NCBI GenBank assembly: GCA_011174825.1
Contig: DUEZ01000062.1
Coordinates: forward strand, 62,001-126,000
Length of the DNA stretch: 64,000 nucleotides
From: Anaerolineae bacterium
Lineage (GTDB): Bacteria > Chloroflexota > Anaerolineae > Anaerolineales > E44-bin32
Direction: 5' to 3'
How positions within the stretch are numbered: the first letter of the stretch is position 1; each line of letters opens with the position of its first letter. Under the pieces are notes generated by a model that was given only the letters and a program-made list of their open reading frames with translations, made no database searches and had not been told where the DNA came from. Of this stretch, positions 37,688-46,663 are shown in pieces. A program made the position numbers and the translations under genes.

Positions 37688-38302
37688 ATGACGTACGAAC
37701 TACCTAAACTGCCGTATCCTTATGATGCACTTGAGCCCTACATCGATGCGAGAACAATGGAGATCCACTACTCAAAGCATCATGCCGGATATGTGAACAA
37801 ACTAAATGCTGCACTGGAAGATTTCCCGGATTTACATGCAAAGCCGATTGAGGAGCTTCTCCAGAATCTGAACGCCGTTCCTGAGGAGATCAGAACTGCG
37901 GTTCGAAACACCGGCGGTGGACATGCCAACCATATGTTGTTTTGGAAGAACATGGCGCCCGGTGCAAGTGATAAACCTTCAGGCACATTGGCTGATGCCA
38001 TCGTTCAAAGTTTCGGCGATTTTGACGCTTTCAAGGATCGATTCTCATCAACAGCTTCGGGCCATTTTGGAAGTGGTTGGGCATGGTTAGTGCTTGATGG
38101 TTCTGGTGGTTTGAAGGTGCTTTCCACAGCCAATCAAGACACGCCACTCTCCGATGGATTGAAACCCATCCTCACGATTGACGTTTGGGAACACGCGTAT
38201 TATTTGAACTATCAGAACCGGAGACCTGACTTTATCACAGCATGGTGGAACGTTGTGAACTGGGATCAGGTCACCCAGTTATATGAAACTTTTCTGGGGT
38301 AA
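37688..38302 (+). CDS. sodA: Superoxide dismutase, Mn-type
   Basis: A 204-residue Fe/Mn-family superoxide dismutase (EC 1.15.1.1). The metal ligands are His27 (HYSKHH), His81 ([11 protein letters not shown]), Asp164 and His168 (IDVWEHAYY). The GGH-x-NH motif and the active-site Gln in NQDTP near residue 149 are Mn-type signatures, while Fe-type enzymes carry Gln in the earlier motif. There is no signal peptide, so it is cytosolic. A good ribosome site (AAGGAGATGAGG) precedes it. A ferredoxin gene follows after a hairpin. Confidence 0.95.
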   Translation: MTYELPKLPYPYDALEPYIDARTMEIHYSKHHAGYVNKLNAALEDFPDLHAKPIEELLQNLNAVPEEIRTAVRNTGGGHANHMLFWKNMAPGASDKPSGTLADAIVQSFGDFDAFKDRFSSTASGHFGSGWAWLVLDGSGGLKVLSTANQDTPLSDGLKPILTIDVWEHAYYLNYQNRRPDFITAWWNVVNWDQVTQLYETFLG

Positions 38303-38304
38303 TC

Positions 38305-38330
38305 AGGCGAGGGGTTGAGGCTCCTCGCCT
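38305..38330 (+). terminator. Hairpin after sodA
   Basis: AGGCGAGG (38305-38312) pairs with CCTCGCCT (38323-38330) around a 10-nt loop, directly after the sodA stop. There is no U-run, so it may attenuate or protect the transcript rather than fully terminate it. Confidence 0.5.
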
Positions 38331-38355
38331 ATAGATCATACTGGAGGATCAAAAT

Positions 38356-38769
38356 ATGACTCATATCATCAGCAGCTTATGCCTCCGTGATGCCGGATGT
38401 GTTGATGTTTGTCCGGTAGAGTGCATCGTGCCAGGCAAACCAGTCGAGCAGTGGCCATGGTACTACATTGACCCAGACACATGCATCGACTGTGGGGCCT
38501 GCATCCCGGAATGCCCTTATGAGGCGATCTTTACCGAGGAGGAGATCCCAACAGACTTCACCGCACAAGGTGGCGAAGTTCAGAGCATGCCTGCTGGAAC
38601 CTCAGGTTTCGAGACCGTCTACGATGGCGAAAATCACCATGGTGAACCAGTACACCTGGAGCACACCCGCGTCTTAGAGGCTGGCGAGGTGGTTGACCTA
38701 ACCCCTGACATTCAACCAAATTACGATTTCTTCCAAAGCGGGCCCGGTTACACTGCGCTAGAAGATTGA
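38356..38769 (+). CDS. Ferredoxin with two Fe-S cluster motifs
   Basis: A 137-residue ferredoxin. The first cluster motif is CLRDAGCVDVCPVECI (spacing suited to a 3Fe or 4Fe cluster) and the second is CIDCGACIPECP, a standard 4Fe-4S binding set. The layout resembles the 7Fe/8Fe ferredoxins of aerobes and Thermus. An acidic C-terminal extension of about 70 residues has no recognised motif. It is a likely cytosolic electron carrier. GGAGG precedes the ATG. Confidence 0.92.
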   Translation: MTHIISSLCLRDAGCVDVCPVECIVPGKPVEQWPWYYIDPDTCIDCGACIPECPYEAIFTEEEIPTDFTAQGGEVQSMPAGTSGFETVYDGENHHGEPVHLEHTRVLEAGEVVDLTPDIQPNYDFFQSGPGYTALED

Positions 38770-38790
38770 TGGTGACCACCATGCCACGCG

Positions 38791-38814
38791 AGAGGGAGCC
38801 CATCGGCTCCCTCT
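38791..38814 (+). terminator. Terminator after the ferredoxin gene
   Basis: A perfect 10-bp stem AGAGGGAGCC (38791-38800) and GGCTCCCTCT (38805-38814) with the 4-nt loop CATC, followed by TTGTG. It starts 22 bp past the ferredoxin stop. Confidence 0.72.
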
Positions 38815-38880
38815 TTGTGACTCTGCCCATGTAACTCTCGACAAGCGATTGGTCGAAAGTTGGATGGATACGAAAGAGTG

Positions 38881-38983
38881 CACTGAAAAGACTGCCCTCA
38901 AGAAGTAGACGGTATATGTTGGGGCGCGGATTGCACCCCAACATGTACCGTTGTGTTTTCGCAGTTGACCTTTTTTTAAATGG
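38881..38983. repeat. ~100 bp folded element, CACTGAAAA family (copy 1)
   Basis: The left end is CACTGAAAAG and the right end is GCAGTTGACCTTTTTTTAAATGG. The centre is a strong hairpin: ATGTTGGGG (38916-38924) with CCCCAACAT (38936-38944), extended by GGTA/TACC. Related copies are at 49436 (inverted) and 53435. This copy lies just upstream of the ribosome site of the fumarase/aspartase-family gene. Confidence 0.65.
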
Positions 38984-39005
38984 CGTCATGAGAAGGATAA
39001 CAAAG

Positions 39006-40442
39006 ATGAGTGAAACCACGCGGGTAGAGATGGATTCCATGGGTGAGGTGCGTTTGCCTGGCGATGCGTTGTATGGAGCCCAAACCCAGCGCGCAATTGA
39101 AAACTTCCCAATCTCTGGTCTTCGGCCATGGAGAGCGTTCATCTGGTCGATGGCGATGATTAAGCGCGCGGCGGCCGAGGTTCATCGTGAACTGGCCTTG
39201 ATCGATGAAGCTAGAGCCGAGGCGATTGCCACTGCTTCACAAGAAATCATCGACGGGAAATGGAATGATCAATTTGTGGTCGATCCGTTTCAGGCCGGCG
39301 CCGGTACAAGCCATAATATGAATACTAACGAAGTCATCGCAAATAGAGCGACACAAATCATGGGCGGTGAACTTGGCGAATACCGCGTCCATCCGAATGA
39401 CCATGTCAATCTGGCTCAATCGACCAACGATACGATACCAACCGCTATACGGCTTGGATGTTTATGGCGCCTGGAAGAACTAATAGGGGTTGTGGAAGGG
39501 CTCACTCAAGCCCTGGGTGACAAAGCGCTTGAGTTTAACGACATCGTGAAGTCGGGACGCACTCACCTCCAGGATGCGGTCCCCATCCGTCTCGGCCAAG
39601 AGTTCGGCGCCTATTCACGGGCAGTCGAGCGAGATACCGATCGTATCCAGCGTGCTGCGGAGGGATTACGACGGTTAGGAATTGGTGGGACTGCGACTGG
39701 AACCGGTCTGAATGCCCATCCGGAATATCACAGCAGGATGGTGGGTCGACTCGAGGAACTAACCGGTTTTCGCCTATTTGAATCGGACGACCTTTTCGAA
39801 AGTATGCAATCGATGGCTGATATGGCGGATTTCTCGGCCGCGCTTCGCACACTGGCGATCACATTAACGCGCATTGCCAACGATTTCCGGCTGCTGTCCT
39901 CGGGACCAGCCAGTGGTCTGGATGAGATTAGATTACCGGCTGTCCAACCAGGCTCAAGCATCATGCCCGGCAAAGTAAACCCTGTAGTTGCGGAAATGCT
40001 TAACATGGCGATGTTTCACGTAATGGGTTGCGATACAACCGTCGCTTTGGCGTCTCAAGCAGGTCAATTGGAATTAAATGTCATGATGCCAGTTATCGCG
40101 CATAACCTGTTTGAGATGATGCAGGTTGTCATTGGATCAGTGCGAGTCTTTACCGAGAGCTGTGTGCAAGGGGTCCGAGCGAATCAGATAAAGGCTGAAA
40201 GCTGGCTGATGAAGAATGTTATCGTTGTCACCGCTCTTAACCCTCTCATCGGTTATGCCGCTGGTGCGATATTGGCGAAGGAAGCCGTAGAGCAGGATGA
40301 GAGTATCCGACAGGTTGCCATTCGCAAAGCCGCTGCGGGAGAATTACATCACGCAAATCAGGATCGTAAGGTGACACAGGAAGAGGTCGAATCTGCGCTC
40401 AGTGATTTAAGACGCCTTACAGATGGTGGGATCTTCGGATAA
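39006..40442 (+). CDS. Class II fumarase/aspartase superfamily enzyme
   Basis: A 478-residue homotetrameric lyase. Family motifs: YGAQTQRAIENF near residue 22, GAGTSHNMNTNEVIAN, SGRTHLQDAVPIRLGQEF, and the catalytic signature GSSIMPGKVNPV near residue 320. GAQTQR and MPGKVNP favour fumarate hydratase; NDFRLLSSGP and GQLELNV are closer to aspartate ammonia-lyase. I therefore leave the choice between fumC (fumarate to malate) and aspA open, with fumarase slightly preferred. The start at 39006 (MSETTRVEMDSMGE) has AGAAGGA about 8 nt upstream; longer starts run into the upstream repeat element. Confidence 0.88.
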   Translation: MSETTRVEMDSMGEVRLPGDALYGAQTQRAIENFPISGLRPWRAFIWSMAMIKRAAAEVHRELALIDEARAEAIATASQEIIDGKWNDQFVVDPFQAGAGTSHNMNTNEVIANRATQIMGGELGEYRVHPNDHVNLAQSTNDTIPTAIRLGCLWRLEELIGVVEGLTQALGDKALEFNDIVKSGRTHLQDAVPIRLGQEFGAYSRAVERDTDRIQRAAEGLRRLGIGGTATGTGLNAHPEYHSRMVGRLEELTGFRLFESDDLFESMQSMADMADFSAALRTLAITLTRIANDFRLLSSGPASGLDEIRLPAVQPGSSIMPGKVNPVVAEMLNMAMFHVMGCDTTVALASQAGQLELNVMMPVIAHNLFEMMQVVIGSVRVFTESCVQGVRANQIKAESWLMKNVIVVTALNPLIGYAAGAILAKEAVEQDESIRQVAIRKAAAGELHHANQDRKVTQEEVESALSDLRRLTDGGIFG

Positions 40443-40598
40443 CACGTAGGCTTCGCTGAATATACTCTCTTCCCACCGGGGAGAGGTTGAGTGAGGTGAG
40501 ATTCAAAGCAAACCCTTACACTCACATTCACCCCTTTTCCTCAGGCCAGAGGGAATCTTATTCCTACCGGTTATATGCAAATGTCGAATAAATAGATC

Positions 40599-40621
40599 AG
40601 GGGCGGCGTTGCCCCGCCCCT
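40599..40621. repeat. AGGGGCGG/CCGCCCCT hairpin, variant of the GTAGGGGC family
   Basis: AGGGGCGG (40599-40606) pairs with CCGCCCCT (40614-40621) around the 7-nt loop CGTTGCC, between two convergent genes (fumarase/aspartase and ABC permease). It could terminate either transcript. Confidence 0.6.
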
Positions 40622-40652
40622 ACACATAATGGAAATCGACTCTGCAGCCTTC

Positions 40653-41522
40653 TTATGCTGGTTCTTTCAAATTACTCCCATGTTTGCGAAGAGCTCTTCG
40701 CCTAACGAGGGGTAATCTCCAACCACCTTCACCGCCGACTCGAATATCGCGCCGCTGAAACCTCCACCAGGCGATCAACGCAAACACCGCTGATACGGCC
40801 AACATGCCACCCAGCCACTCCCAATTTATTCCTCTCACAGCATCACCGCCTTGGTAATAGTTAAGCGGTGTGTACTTGACGATCGTTTTGAGATCCTCAT
40901 TGATATTGGCAAGTCCTGTGAGGAGAAAGTTAGCGACCAGAAGACCTCCTGAAAGAGCTCCAGCGGAGCGACTTGAAGGTAGAAGCAAGCTAAGTACGGC
41001 TGCAAGCGTACCAAAGAGGATCAGCACTCCGTAGAGGGGCAGGAATGGTCTTAAGAACTCGATCCACGTGAGTTCTAAGTCTGTGCCTCCAGATGGAATT
41101 GCCCAGCTGAGCCACCCGATCAATAGGATCACCGCCGTGGCTGTCATAAATCCCAATAACCGACCTAAGAAGAGTGATGTGCGGCTTATTGGATGAGCCA
41201 TGACCAAGTCAAGGATGCCTTTTTCTTCATCAGCAGCCACCAAACTAGCGCCCGCACTGGCGGCGAAGATACCGATGATGAACGTCATATACGTGAAATA
41301 ATAGATATCAATATAGCCTATCGGAGTGGTGATCGCCATAAAGTCGCCGAAAAAAGCCATAATCTCAGGAGGATAGCTCGCAATCAATTGCTCAAATCCT
41401 TCAATGCCGACAATGGAATCGAAGAGTGAAACCATTAGTACGCCATAGATTGCCAAACCGATCCCCCATCCAATAATCTGACCGCGCAGTCGACGTAGCG
41501 AGTGTTTGAATTCAGAGAACAT
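40653..41522 (-). CDS. ABC-2 type transporter permease
   Basis: A 289-residue membrane protein with six hydrophobic segments. The segment AADEEKGILDLVMAHPISRTSLFLGRLLG after the second helix is typical of ABC-2 exporters of the NatB/YhaP type, as is the IIVKYTPLNYYQGG-like region before the last helix. The C-terminus is basic. It is the partner of the ATPase gene 13 bp upstream on the same strand; together they form an exporter of unknown substrate. Confidence 0.88.
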   Translation of the reverse strand: MFSEFKHSLRRLRGQIIGWGIGLAIYGVLMVSLFDSIVGIEGFEQLIASYPPEIMAFFGDFMAITTPIGYIDIYYFTYMTFIIGIFAASAGASLVAADEEKGILDLVMAHPISRTSLFLGRLLGFMTATAVILLIGWLSWAIPSGGTDLELTWIEFLRPFLPLYGVLILFGTLAAVLSLLLPSSRSAGALSGGLLVANFLLTGLANINEDLKTIVKYTPLNYYQGGDAVRGINWEWLGGMLAVSAVFALIAWWRFQRRDIRVGGEGGWRLPLVRRRALRKHGSNLKEPA

Positions 41523-41535
41523 CTGCCATTGCCTC

Positions 41536-42438
41536 CTAGTCGCCAGCCTTGTAATAAGTAAGGAAGATCTCTTCCAATGAGGGGTGTTCGGTCTCTAGAT
41601 CGCTAACTGGGAATTCAGCGAGAGCCCGGATAAGATCATCCATCTCCCCTTCTACTTGTAACCTAATGTTGTTACCATTGCTCTGTGAGAGTATAGAAAC
41701 ACCTTCTATAGATGTTAAGGGGGCAACATCGACTGGCTGTCTAAAGCGTATCCGAACGCGACGCATAACCATGCTGACAAGCTGACTGGGTTCGGCCTCT
41801 TCAACGATTACACCTTCTCGGATGATCGCCACTCGTTCAGCGAGAGCCTCGGCTTCACTCATGATATGTGTTGAAAAGAAAACTGTCGCACCATTATTCT
41901 TCGCTTCTCTCAACAAACGGTAAACCTCCTGCTGCATAAGTGGATCGAGGCCAGCAGTAGGCTCATCGAGTAAAAGGATCTTGGGGCGGGGCATGAGAGC
42001 TTGAACGACCCCTACCTTTTGTTTGTTACCCTTAGAGAGATTCTTAATTGGCATAGCAAGGTCCAATTCAAGTCGATCCGCTAGCTCATGTACGTAGTTC
42101 CAATCGATCCGATTACGACGCAGGTCGCTGTAATAGCGTAATTGGTTCTCGACCCTGAGATTGGATTCCATGCTCAGCTCACCTGGTAGGTAACCAACTT
42201 GCGCGCGAACCCATACCGGATCTTCCTGTGGGTCTTTTCCCAGGATGCTGATGGTTCCACCCTGAGGTCGGATGAGATCAAGCATACAACGGATGGTTGT
42301 GGTTTTTCCCGCTCCGTTGGGGCCTAGGAAACCAAAGATTTCACCCTGCTTTACCTCCAGGTCAACCCCTCGCAGCGCCTGAACATAGCCATAGGATTTG
42401 ATTAAACCTTTGATGAGAATGGCGGTCGAATCATTCAT
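41536..42438 (-). CDS. ABC transporter ATP-binding protein
   Basis: A 300-residue ATPase. Walker A is GPNGAGKTT, the signature is LSKGNKQKV, Walker B is ILLLDEPTAGLDP, and the switch His lies in FFSTHIMSEAE. The ~80-residue C-terminal extension is as in NatA/CcmA-like exporters. The start at 42438 (MNDSTA) is chosen because GGAGAG lies 4 nt upstream. It energises the ABC-2 permease encoded next. Confidence 0.92.
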   Translation of the reverse strand: MNDSTAILIKGLIKSYGYVQALRGVDLEVKQGEIFGFLGPNGAGKTTTIRCMLDLIRPQGGTISILGKDPQEDPVWVRAQVGYLPGELSMESNLRVENQLRYYSDLRRNRIDWNYVHELADRLELDLAMPIKNLSKGNKQKVGVVQALMPRPKILLLDEPTAGLDPLMQQEVYRLLREAKNNGATVFFSTHIMSEAEALAERVAIIREGVIVEEAEPSQLVSMVMRRVRIRFRQPVDVAPLTSIEGVSILSQSNGNNIRLQVEGEMDDLIRALAEFPVSDLETEHPSLEEIFLTYYKAGD

Positions 42439-42709
42439 GAGACTCTCCAATTTTTGATCTTGGGTGGGAATATATACAATGTAAACCCATTGATGTTTTC
42501 ATTCCAACCTACCTTCAGACAATTGCCTGACATTCCTCGGACATGAGGGAGAACTTGATAAACCGTTCTTCGATAACACATTCTTTACTGTGATGTATTC
42601 CCTTCTTATCTCTGGATATCAGTTCTTTTGTATATCTGAAAGCATCTAATGAGCTCGGAAACTACGAGCGCCTGAGTTGGGTTATCCTCATGATTTCTTG
42701 AGTAATCAT

Positions 42710-44155
42710 TTAGGCTCCTGCAATTCCAGCGATCAAACGCCATACTTGTGCAACGGCAAAAGTCACAGCGAAACCAAGCACAAGTGGTAACAACCCAGAG
42801 ACTGCTGTCCACTTCAAACTGCCAGTCTCTTTATAGATGGTGAATAGGGTGGTGCTGCAAGGATTATGAAGCAGGCTGAAGAGCATCAAATTTACAGCAG
42901 TTAAAAGCGTCCAACCTCCAGAGGAGAGGATTGACAACGTGGCGGACGCGGATTCAAGCTCGAACATCACGCCTGCTCCAGCACCAAGACCATGAAGCCC
43001 AGTGACCATGACTGTAAGCATAAGCACCGTCGGAATGACGATCTCATTCGCCGGGATCGCGAGAACATATGCCAAGAGGATGACACCGTTCAAGCCCAAG
43101 AAAAGACCAAAAGGGTTAAGAAGATCGATGAGGTGTTCAGCGATGTTTAACTCACCGATATGGAGATTCGCGCTTAGCCAGATAAGCGCACCAGCAGGCA
43201 GGGCAAATACGACAGCTCTCCATAACACAAAGATGGTGCGGTCGATAAGGGAGGTGTAGATTGTTTGAAGGATGCGAGGGGGTCGATAGGGAGGAAGTTC
43301 GAGACTGAAGGTTGATACTTGCCCTCTTAGCCACGTTCTGGAGAGGAACCATGAAACTGCGAATGTAATGAAAACACCCAGAAGCGCGATGGCGATAACT
43401 GACAAAGCTGAAATTAAACCAGCCAGGTGCGCAGGGACGAGTGTTCCGATGAAGATTGTGGCGATCAGAATCTGTGTCGGCCACCGGCCATTACATAGAG
43501 CAAAATTATTGGTGATGATGGCTATCAAACGCTCCCTCGGGCTATCGATGATCCGCGTCGCGATCACCCCAGCGGCGTTGCAACCAAATCCCATCATCAT
43601 GCTTAAAGCTTGTTTCCCATGAGCACCAGTACGCTTGAAGATCTTGTCGAGATTGAATGCCATACGCGGTAGGTACCCGAAATCTTCAAGCAATGTGAAC
43701 AGTGGGAAAAAAATGGCCATAGGTGGCAACATTACGCTGATGACCCAGGCTGTGGCTAAATACATGCCATCGATGAGCAGGCCGCTCAACCATAGGGGCA
43801 TTCCAATCTCTACCGCTCCATCTCTTAGAATCGGGTAAATTGTATCCAGTAGGAATGAAGCGATAAGCTTTGAGGGGACATTCGCACCTGAGATTGTGAT
43901 CCAAAAAATTAATGTAAATAGGAACACCATGAGAGGGAATCCCCAAATCTTGCTGGTTACTACGCGATCGATGGCGCGATCCAGATCAAACCTTGGCCTT
44001 TCATCTGGACGCGTCACAGCTCGCTCAGCAATCCGTGCGGCATCGGTATAAATCGCTTCAACTACCCTCTCGTGGATATTGCCACCGCTCTCCCAACGGA
44101 GTGATTTTGCGGTTTTCAGAATATCGTCCGGGGTTAATTCACTCATTTCGTCCAC
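42710..44155 (-). CDS. feoB: FeoB membrane (permease) domain protein, split FeoB
   Basis: A 481-residue membrane protein equal to the C-terminal two thirds of FeoB. After a ~70-residue cytosolic stretch come about nine membrane segments with the Gate motifs [36 protein letters not shown] (the conserved Cys in GFGCN) and [30 protein letters not shown]. It would form the Fe(II) path in the inner membrane. The GTG start shares its G with the upstream TAG stop; an ATG at 44146 is an alternative. In-frame stops close the frame just upstream, so it is a separate gene, not a simple frameshift. Confidence 0.88.
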   Translation of the reverse strand: MDEMSELTPDDILKTAKSLRWESGGNIHERVVEAIYTDAARIAERAVTRPDERPRFDLDRAIDRVVTSKIWGFPLMVFLFTLIFWITISGANVPSKLIASFLLDTIYPILRDGAVEIGMPLWLSGLLIDGMYLATAWVISVMLPPMAIFFPLFTLLEDFGYLPRMAFNLDKIFKRTGAHGKQALSMMMGFGCNAAGVIATRIIDSPRERLIAIITNNFALCNGRWPTQILIATIFIGTLVPAHLAGLISALSVIAIALLGVFITFAVSWFLSRTWLRGQVSTFSLELPPYRPPRILQTIYTSLIDRTIFVLWRAVVFALPAGALIWLSANLHIGELNIAEHLIDLLNPFGLFLGLNGVILLAYVLAIPANEIVIPTVLMLTVMVTGLHGLGAGAGVMFELESASATLSILSSGGWTLLTAVNLMLFSLLHNPCSTTLFTIYKETGSLKWTAVSGLLPLVLGFAVTFAVAQVWRLIAGIAGA

Positions 44156-44994
44156 TAAACTGCCTCAACACCCAAGTCTCGAATTCTCTCAGATCGATCC
44201 TGAATCCCATTGCTTAAATCTCCTAGTTCGCCTTCAGTAATCGCCTGTGCGATACGCTCATCTCCATCTAGTAGACGCAGCGCGACCCAACGTGTATTTG
44301 GAACGCCAGGGAAAACCATCTCGATCTGCTTGGAAAGTTTTATTACAGCTTGTTGGAGATCCGGAGAAAGGTGCTGGATGCGGTGAGGCTTGTTCGCGAT
44401 TCGACCGGAAGCCATTTCAGCGATGGTTTGTACCAATAGATCCAAACCCTCACCGTAGCGAGCCGCCGTCGGTACAACAGGTACACCAAGATCACGTGCT
44501 AATCGACGGTGATCGACCTGCAAACCATGTCGGCGAGCCTCATCCATGAGATTCAGACAAATGACGACCCTCTCGGTTATCTCAAGAATTTGTAAGACAA
44601 GATTAAGATTACGTTCAAGACGTGTTGCATCAACAGTTATAACCGTGACATCCGGTCGACCAAACAGGATAAAGTCACGTGCTATTTCTTCATCAAGTGC
44701 GGTGGAGAGCAGAGAATAGGTGCCTGGCAGGTCGACCAATTTATATGTTTGTCCGTCGTATTTGAAACCACCTTCTGCTCGAGTCACTGTTTTTCCAGGC
44801 CAATTCCCAGTGTGTTGCCTGAGTCCCGTCAAAGCGTTGAAAACCGTACTCTTCCCAGTATTGGGATTCCCTGCTAATGCAACGACAAAATCCCACTCAT
44901 CCATCTCGACGCCAAGTTTTAATAAATAGGCCGCATGATGTACCGGACAGGTTTCACAAGCAGCTGAAGAAGCTGGAGTCTTTTCCGATATCAT
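44155..44994 (-). CDS. feoB: FeoB GTPase domain protein, split FeoB
   Basis: A 279-residue protein equal to the N-terminal G and GDI domains of FeoB. G1 is GNPNTGKS (residues 43-50), the G2 region NWPGKTV, G3 DLPG (89-92) and G4 NLMD (148-151). A helical GDI-like domain follows. An extra N-terminal [16 protein letters not shown] segment has a CxxC plus two His, a possible metal site, and precedes the usual FeoB start. The start overlaps the DtxR-FeoA gene by ATGA and the end abuts the permease gene, so all three form one operon. The GTPase controls Fe(II) uptake. Confidence 0.9.
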   Translation of the reverse strand: MISEKTPASSAACETCPVHHAAYLLKLGVEMDEWDFVVALAGNPNTGKSTVFNALTGLRQHTGNWPGKTVTRAEGGFKYDGQTYKLVDLPGTYSLLSTALDEEIARDFILFGRPDVTVITVDATRLERNLNLVLQILEITERVVICLNLMDEARRHGLQVDHRRLARDLGVPVVPTAARYGEGLDLLVQTIAEMASGRIANKPHRIQHLSPDLQQAVIKLSKQIEMVFPGVPNTRWVALRLLDGDERIAQAITEGELGDLSNGIQDRSERIRDLGVEAV

Positions 44995-46025
44995 GGGGTT
45001 TCCTCTTCTATGCGAGTAATTTGTATCAGGCGGGCTTGTTCCTCACGGAGTGCGATTAGCGCATCACGGACACGATAAGCCATAGGGTCACCAGCACTGC
45101 TGGAGTATTCAGCTTGGATCACTGTTCCAGGAAGAACGCCTAGATCCATCAATCTTCTACGTTCTAACCCTCGACAGGCTGGAGAGATCCGTAAGACCTT
45201 GCCCATCTCCCCTGGTCTTAATGTGCTCAATCGGTCACCTATTGGATAGCAAGGGGCTTGATCTTCGGGTATAGGGATTACTGTGATGTTATCGGCAACG
45301 ATCGGTGCTAGGACATGTTCGTCGCCGTTGGCCCAAAAACGAAATCGCTGTAGTGTCTTCTCGACTACTCGCACAAGCATTCCTGGATGTAAACCCTCAG
45401 CTACCAATTGGGCATAGACCATCTCTGGTTCGTCTTCGAGGTGGATTATTTGAGCCAGCACATTGTCTTCTACCTCGGTGAGATGAATGCCTTTTCCCTC
45501 AACTATTTCCCCCTCGGAGGTTGGTATGGGATCACCATGTGGATCGTGGGTTGGATGACCGAGTTGGGCGGAGAGGATATCTGCATCTTCGGGTGTAATT
45601 TGATGTTCGTAACGATCTGCTCGAAGATGCCATTCAGACTCAGCAAAACCAGTTTCATCAGCGAGATATCGCTCCCACAGACGATGTGCGCGGAGGATAT
45701 GAAGTGCCGATTGACGTCCACTGGATGTGAGATGAGGTGATCCTCCTTCACATCGCACCAGGTTGCCCGACTCCATCTTCGTCAATAGTTCGGAAGCAAA
45801 GTTTGGATGGATCTGGAGAGCACCAGCGACACTTTGTACAGAGGGGTTTTGGTCAGCCATCTCACAGTTAAAGATATGCTTGAGTATATCCTCCATGAGG
45901 ACGCGCTCAGTCATCTTCCTTGTATGCCTCCAGCGAGAGATAAGCCCGCGATCTGGCCAAAACAAGACCAACCCGATGAAAACCAGGGCAATCGATATGA
46001 GAAGTGAGATGAGGGGATCAACCAT
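44991..46025 (-). CDS. Membrane-anchored DtxR-family regulator fused to FeoA
   Basis: A 344-residue fusion. Residues ~4-25 are a single hydrophobic helix followed by a basic stretch. Residues ~38-110 form a DtxR-like winged helix (ERVLMEDILKHIFNCE, SVQSVAGALQIHPNFASELLTKMESGNLV). Residues ~112-185 are the dimerisation/metal region (AHRLWERYLADETGF, EWHLRADRYEHQITPED). A linker leads to a C-terminal FeoA domain (LRPGEMGKVLRI, RRRLMDLGVLPGTVI, near 265-340). The SH3-like FeoA domain normally modulates FeoB. It is first in the feo operon and probably couples iron sensing to transport. Whether it still binds DNA from the membrane is open. Confidence 0.88.
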   Translation of the reverse strand: MVDPLISLLISIALVFIGLVLFWPDRGLISRWRHTRKMTERVLMEDILKHIFNCEMADQNPSVQSVAGALQIHPNFASELLTKMESGNLVRCEGGSPHLTSSGRQSALHILRAHRLWERYLADETGFAESEWHLRADRYEHQITPEDADILSAQLGHPTHDPHGDPIPTSEGEIVEGKGIHLTEVEDNVLAQIIHLEDEPEMVYAQLVAEGLHPGMLVRVVEKTLQRFRFWANGDEHVLAPIVADNITVIPIPEDQAPCYPIGDRLSTLRPGEMGKVLRISPACRGLERRRLMDLGVLPGTVIQAEYSSSAGDPMAYRVRDALIALREEQARLIQITRIEEETP

Positions 46026-46103
46026 ATTGACTTCCTATTTAATAGACCATGATCTAGATTCCATAGAAAAGGAAAGCGATGGTAGTTAAGGCTAATATAT
46101 AAT

Positions 46104-46117
46104 TTAGTCTCAACTAA
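46104..46117. promoter_or_regulatory. Candidate metalloregulator operator
   Basis: TTAGT-CTCA-ACTAA is a 5-bp-arm inverted repeat in the 158-bp divergent region upstream of the feo operon. It resembles AT-rich TTAG...CTAA DtxR-family boxes. Support is weak: arms are short and only one copy is seen. Confidence 0.35.
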
Positions 46118-46183
46118 TTTTATGGATTATGATTTTATTTGTCAAGTAAGAGATAGCTCCCAGGCAGGCGATATAATGATGGC

Positions 46184-46597
46184 ATGATGTACCCAGAATG
46201 TATCCGATTGCGCAAAGATCAGTGGCGTGCCATGATGGAGCATGTTCTCAGTTGCTTGCCAGAGGAAGCGTGCGGTCTATTAGGGGGGGAAGGCAACAAT
46301 GTCCTTTCTGTGCGACCGGTTAAAAACATCTCTAAGAGCTCATATCGTTTCAGAATGGACCCCAGCGAACAAATCAAGGCCATGTTCGAGATCGAGGAGC
46401 AAGGTCATCAAATCGTTGCCATATACCACTCGCACCCTGTGGGCCCCGAAGTTCCCTCTGAGTTGGACAAGAATGAAGCCGCGTATCAAGAAGCCGCTTA
46501 TCTCATTTGGTACCCATCCGGTGAGAAGTGGAACTGCCGTGCGTTCGTCATGATGGCTGAAGGGTATGAAGAAATCCCAATCGAGTTGGATCCATGA
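46184..46597 (+). CDS. M67 family (JAMM/MPN+) metallopeptidase
   Basis: A 137-residue single-domain JAB1/MPN protein. The JAMM zinc motif is complete: Glu28 in PEEACGLLGG, then HSHPVGPEVPSELD (H-x-H-P...S..D) near residues 86-99. Such bacterial proteins remove C-terminal residues from ubiquitin-like sulfur carriers (ThiS/MoaD type) or process other small modifiers. No sulfur-carrier gene is adjacent. It is divergent from the feo operon and upstream of plsY. Confidence 0.9.
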   Translation: MMYPECIRLRKDQWRAMMEHVLSCLPEEACGLLGGEGNNVLSVRPVKNISKSSYRFRMDPSEQIKAMFEIEEQGHQIVAIYHSHPVGPEVPSELDKNEAAYQEAAYLIWYPSGEKWNCRAFVMMAEGYEEIPIELDP

Positions 46598-46663
46598 GGA
46601 ACCCCTGGAACTCGATGGTGTTTTCTGGTATGCAGATGAGCCCTCGCGAGGAGAAATAAAGCG

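Noticed and set aside
39006-40442. Firm naming as FumC or AspA
   Set aside because: Motifs point both ways; only superfamily membership is secure from the sequence alone.
44155-44157. FeoB split as a frameshift artefact
   Set aside because: TAG closes the first frame, the second frame has its own upstream TGA and own start, and the junction lies at a domain boundary with no missing sequence.
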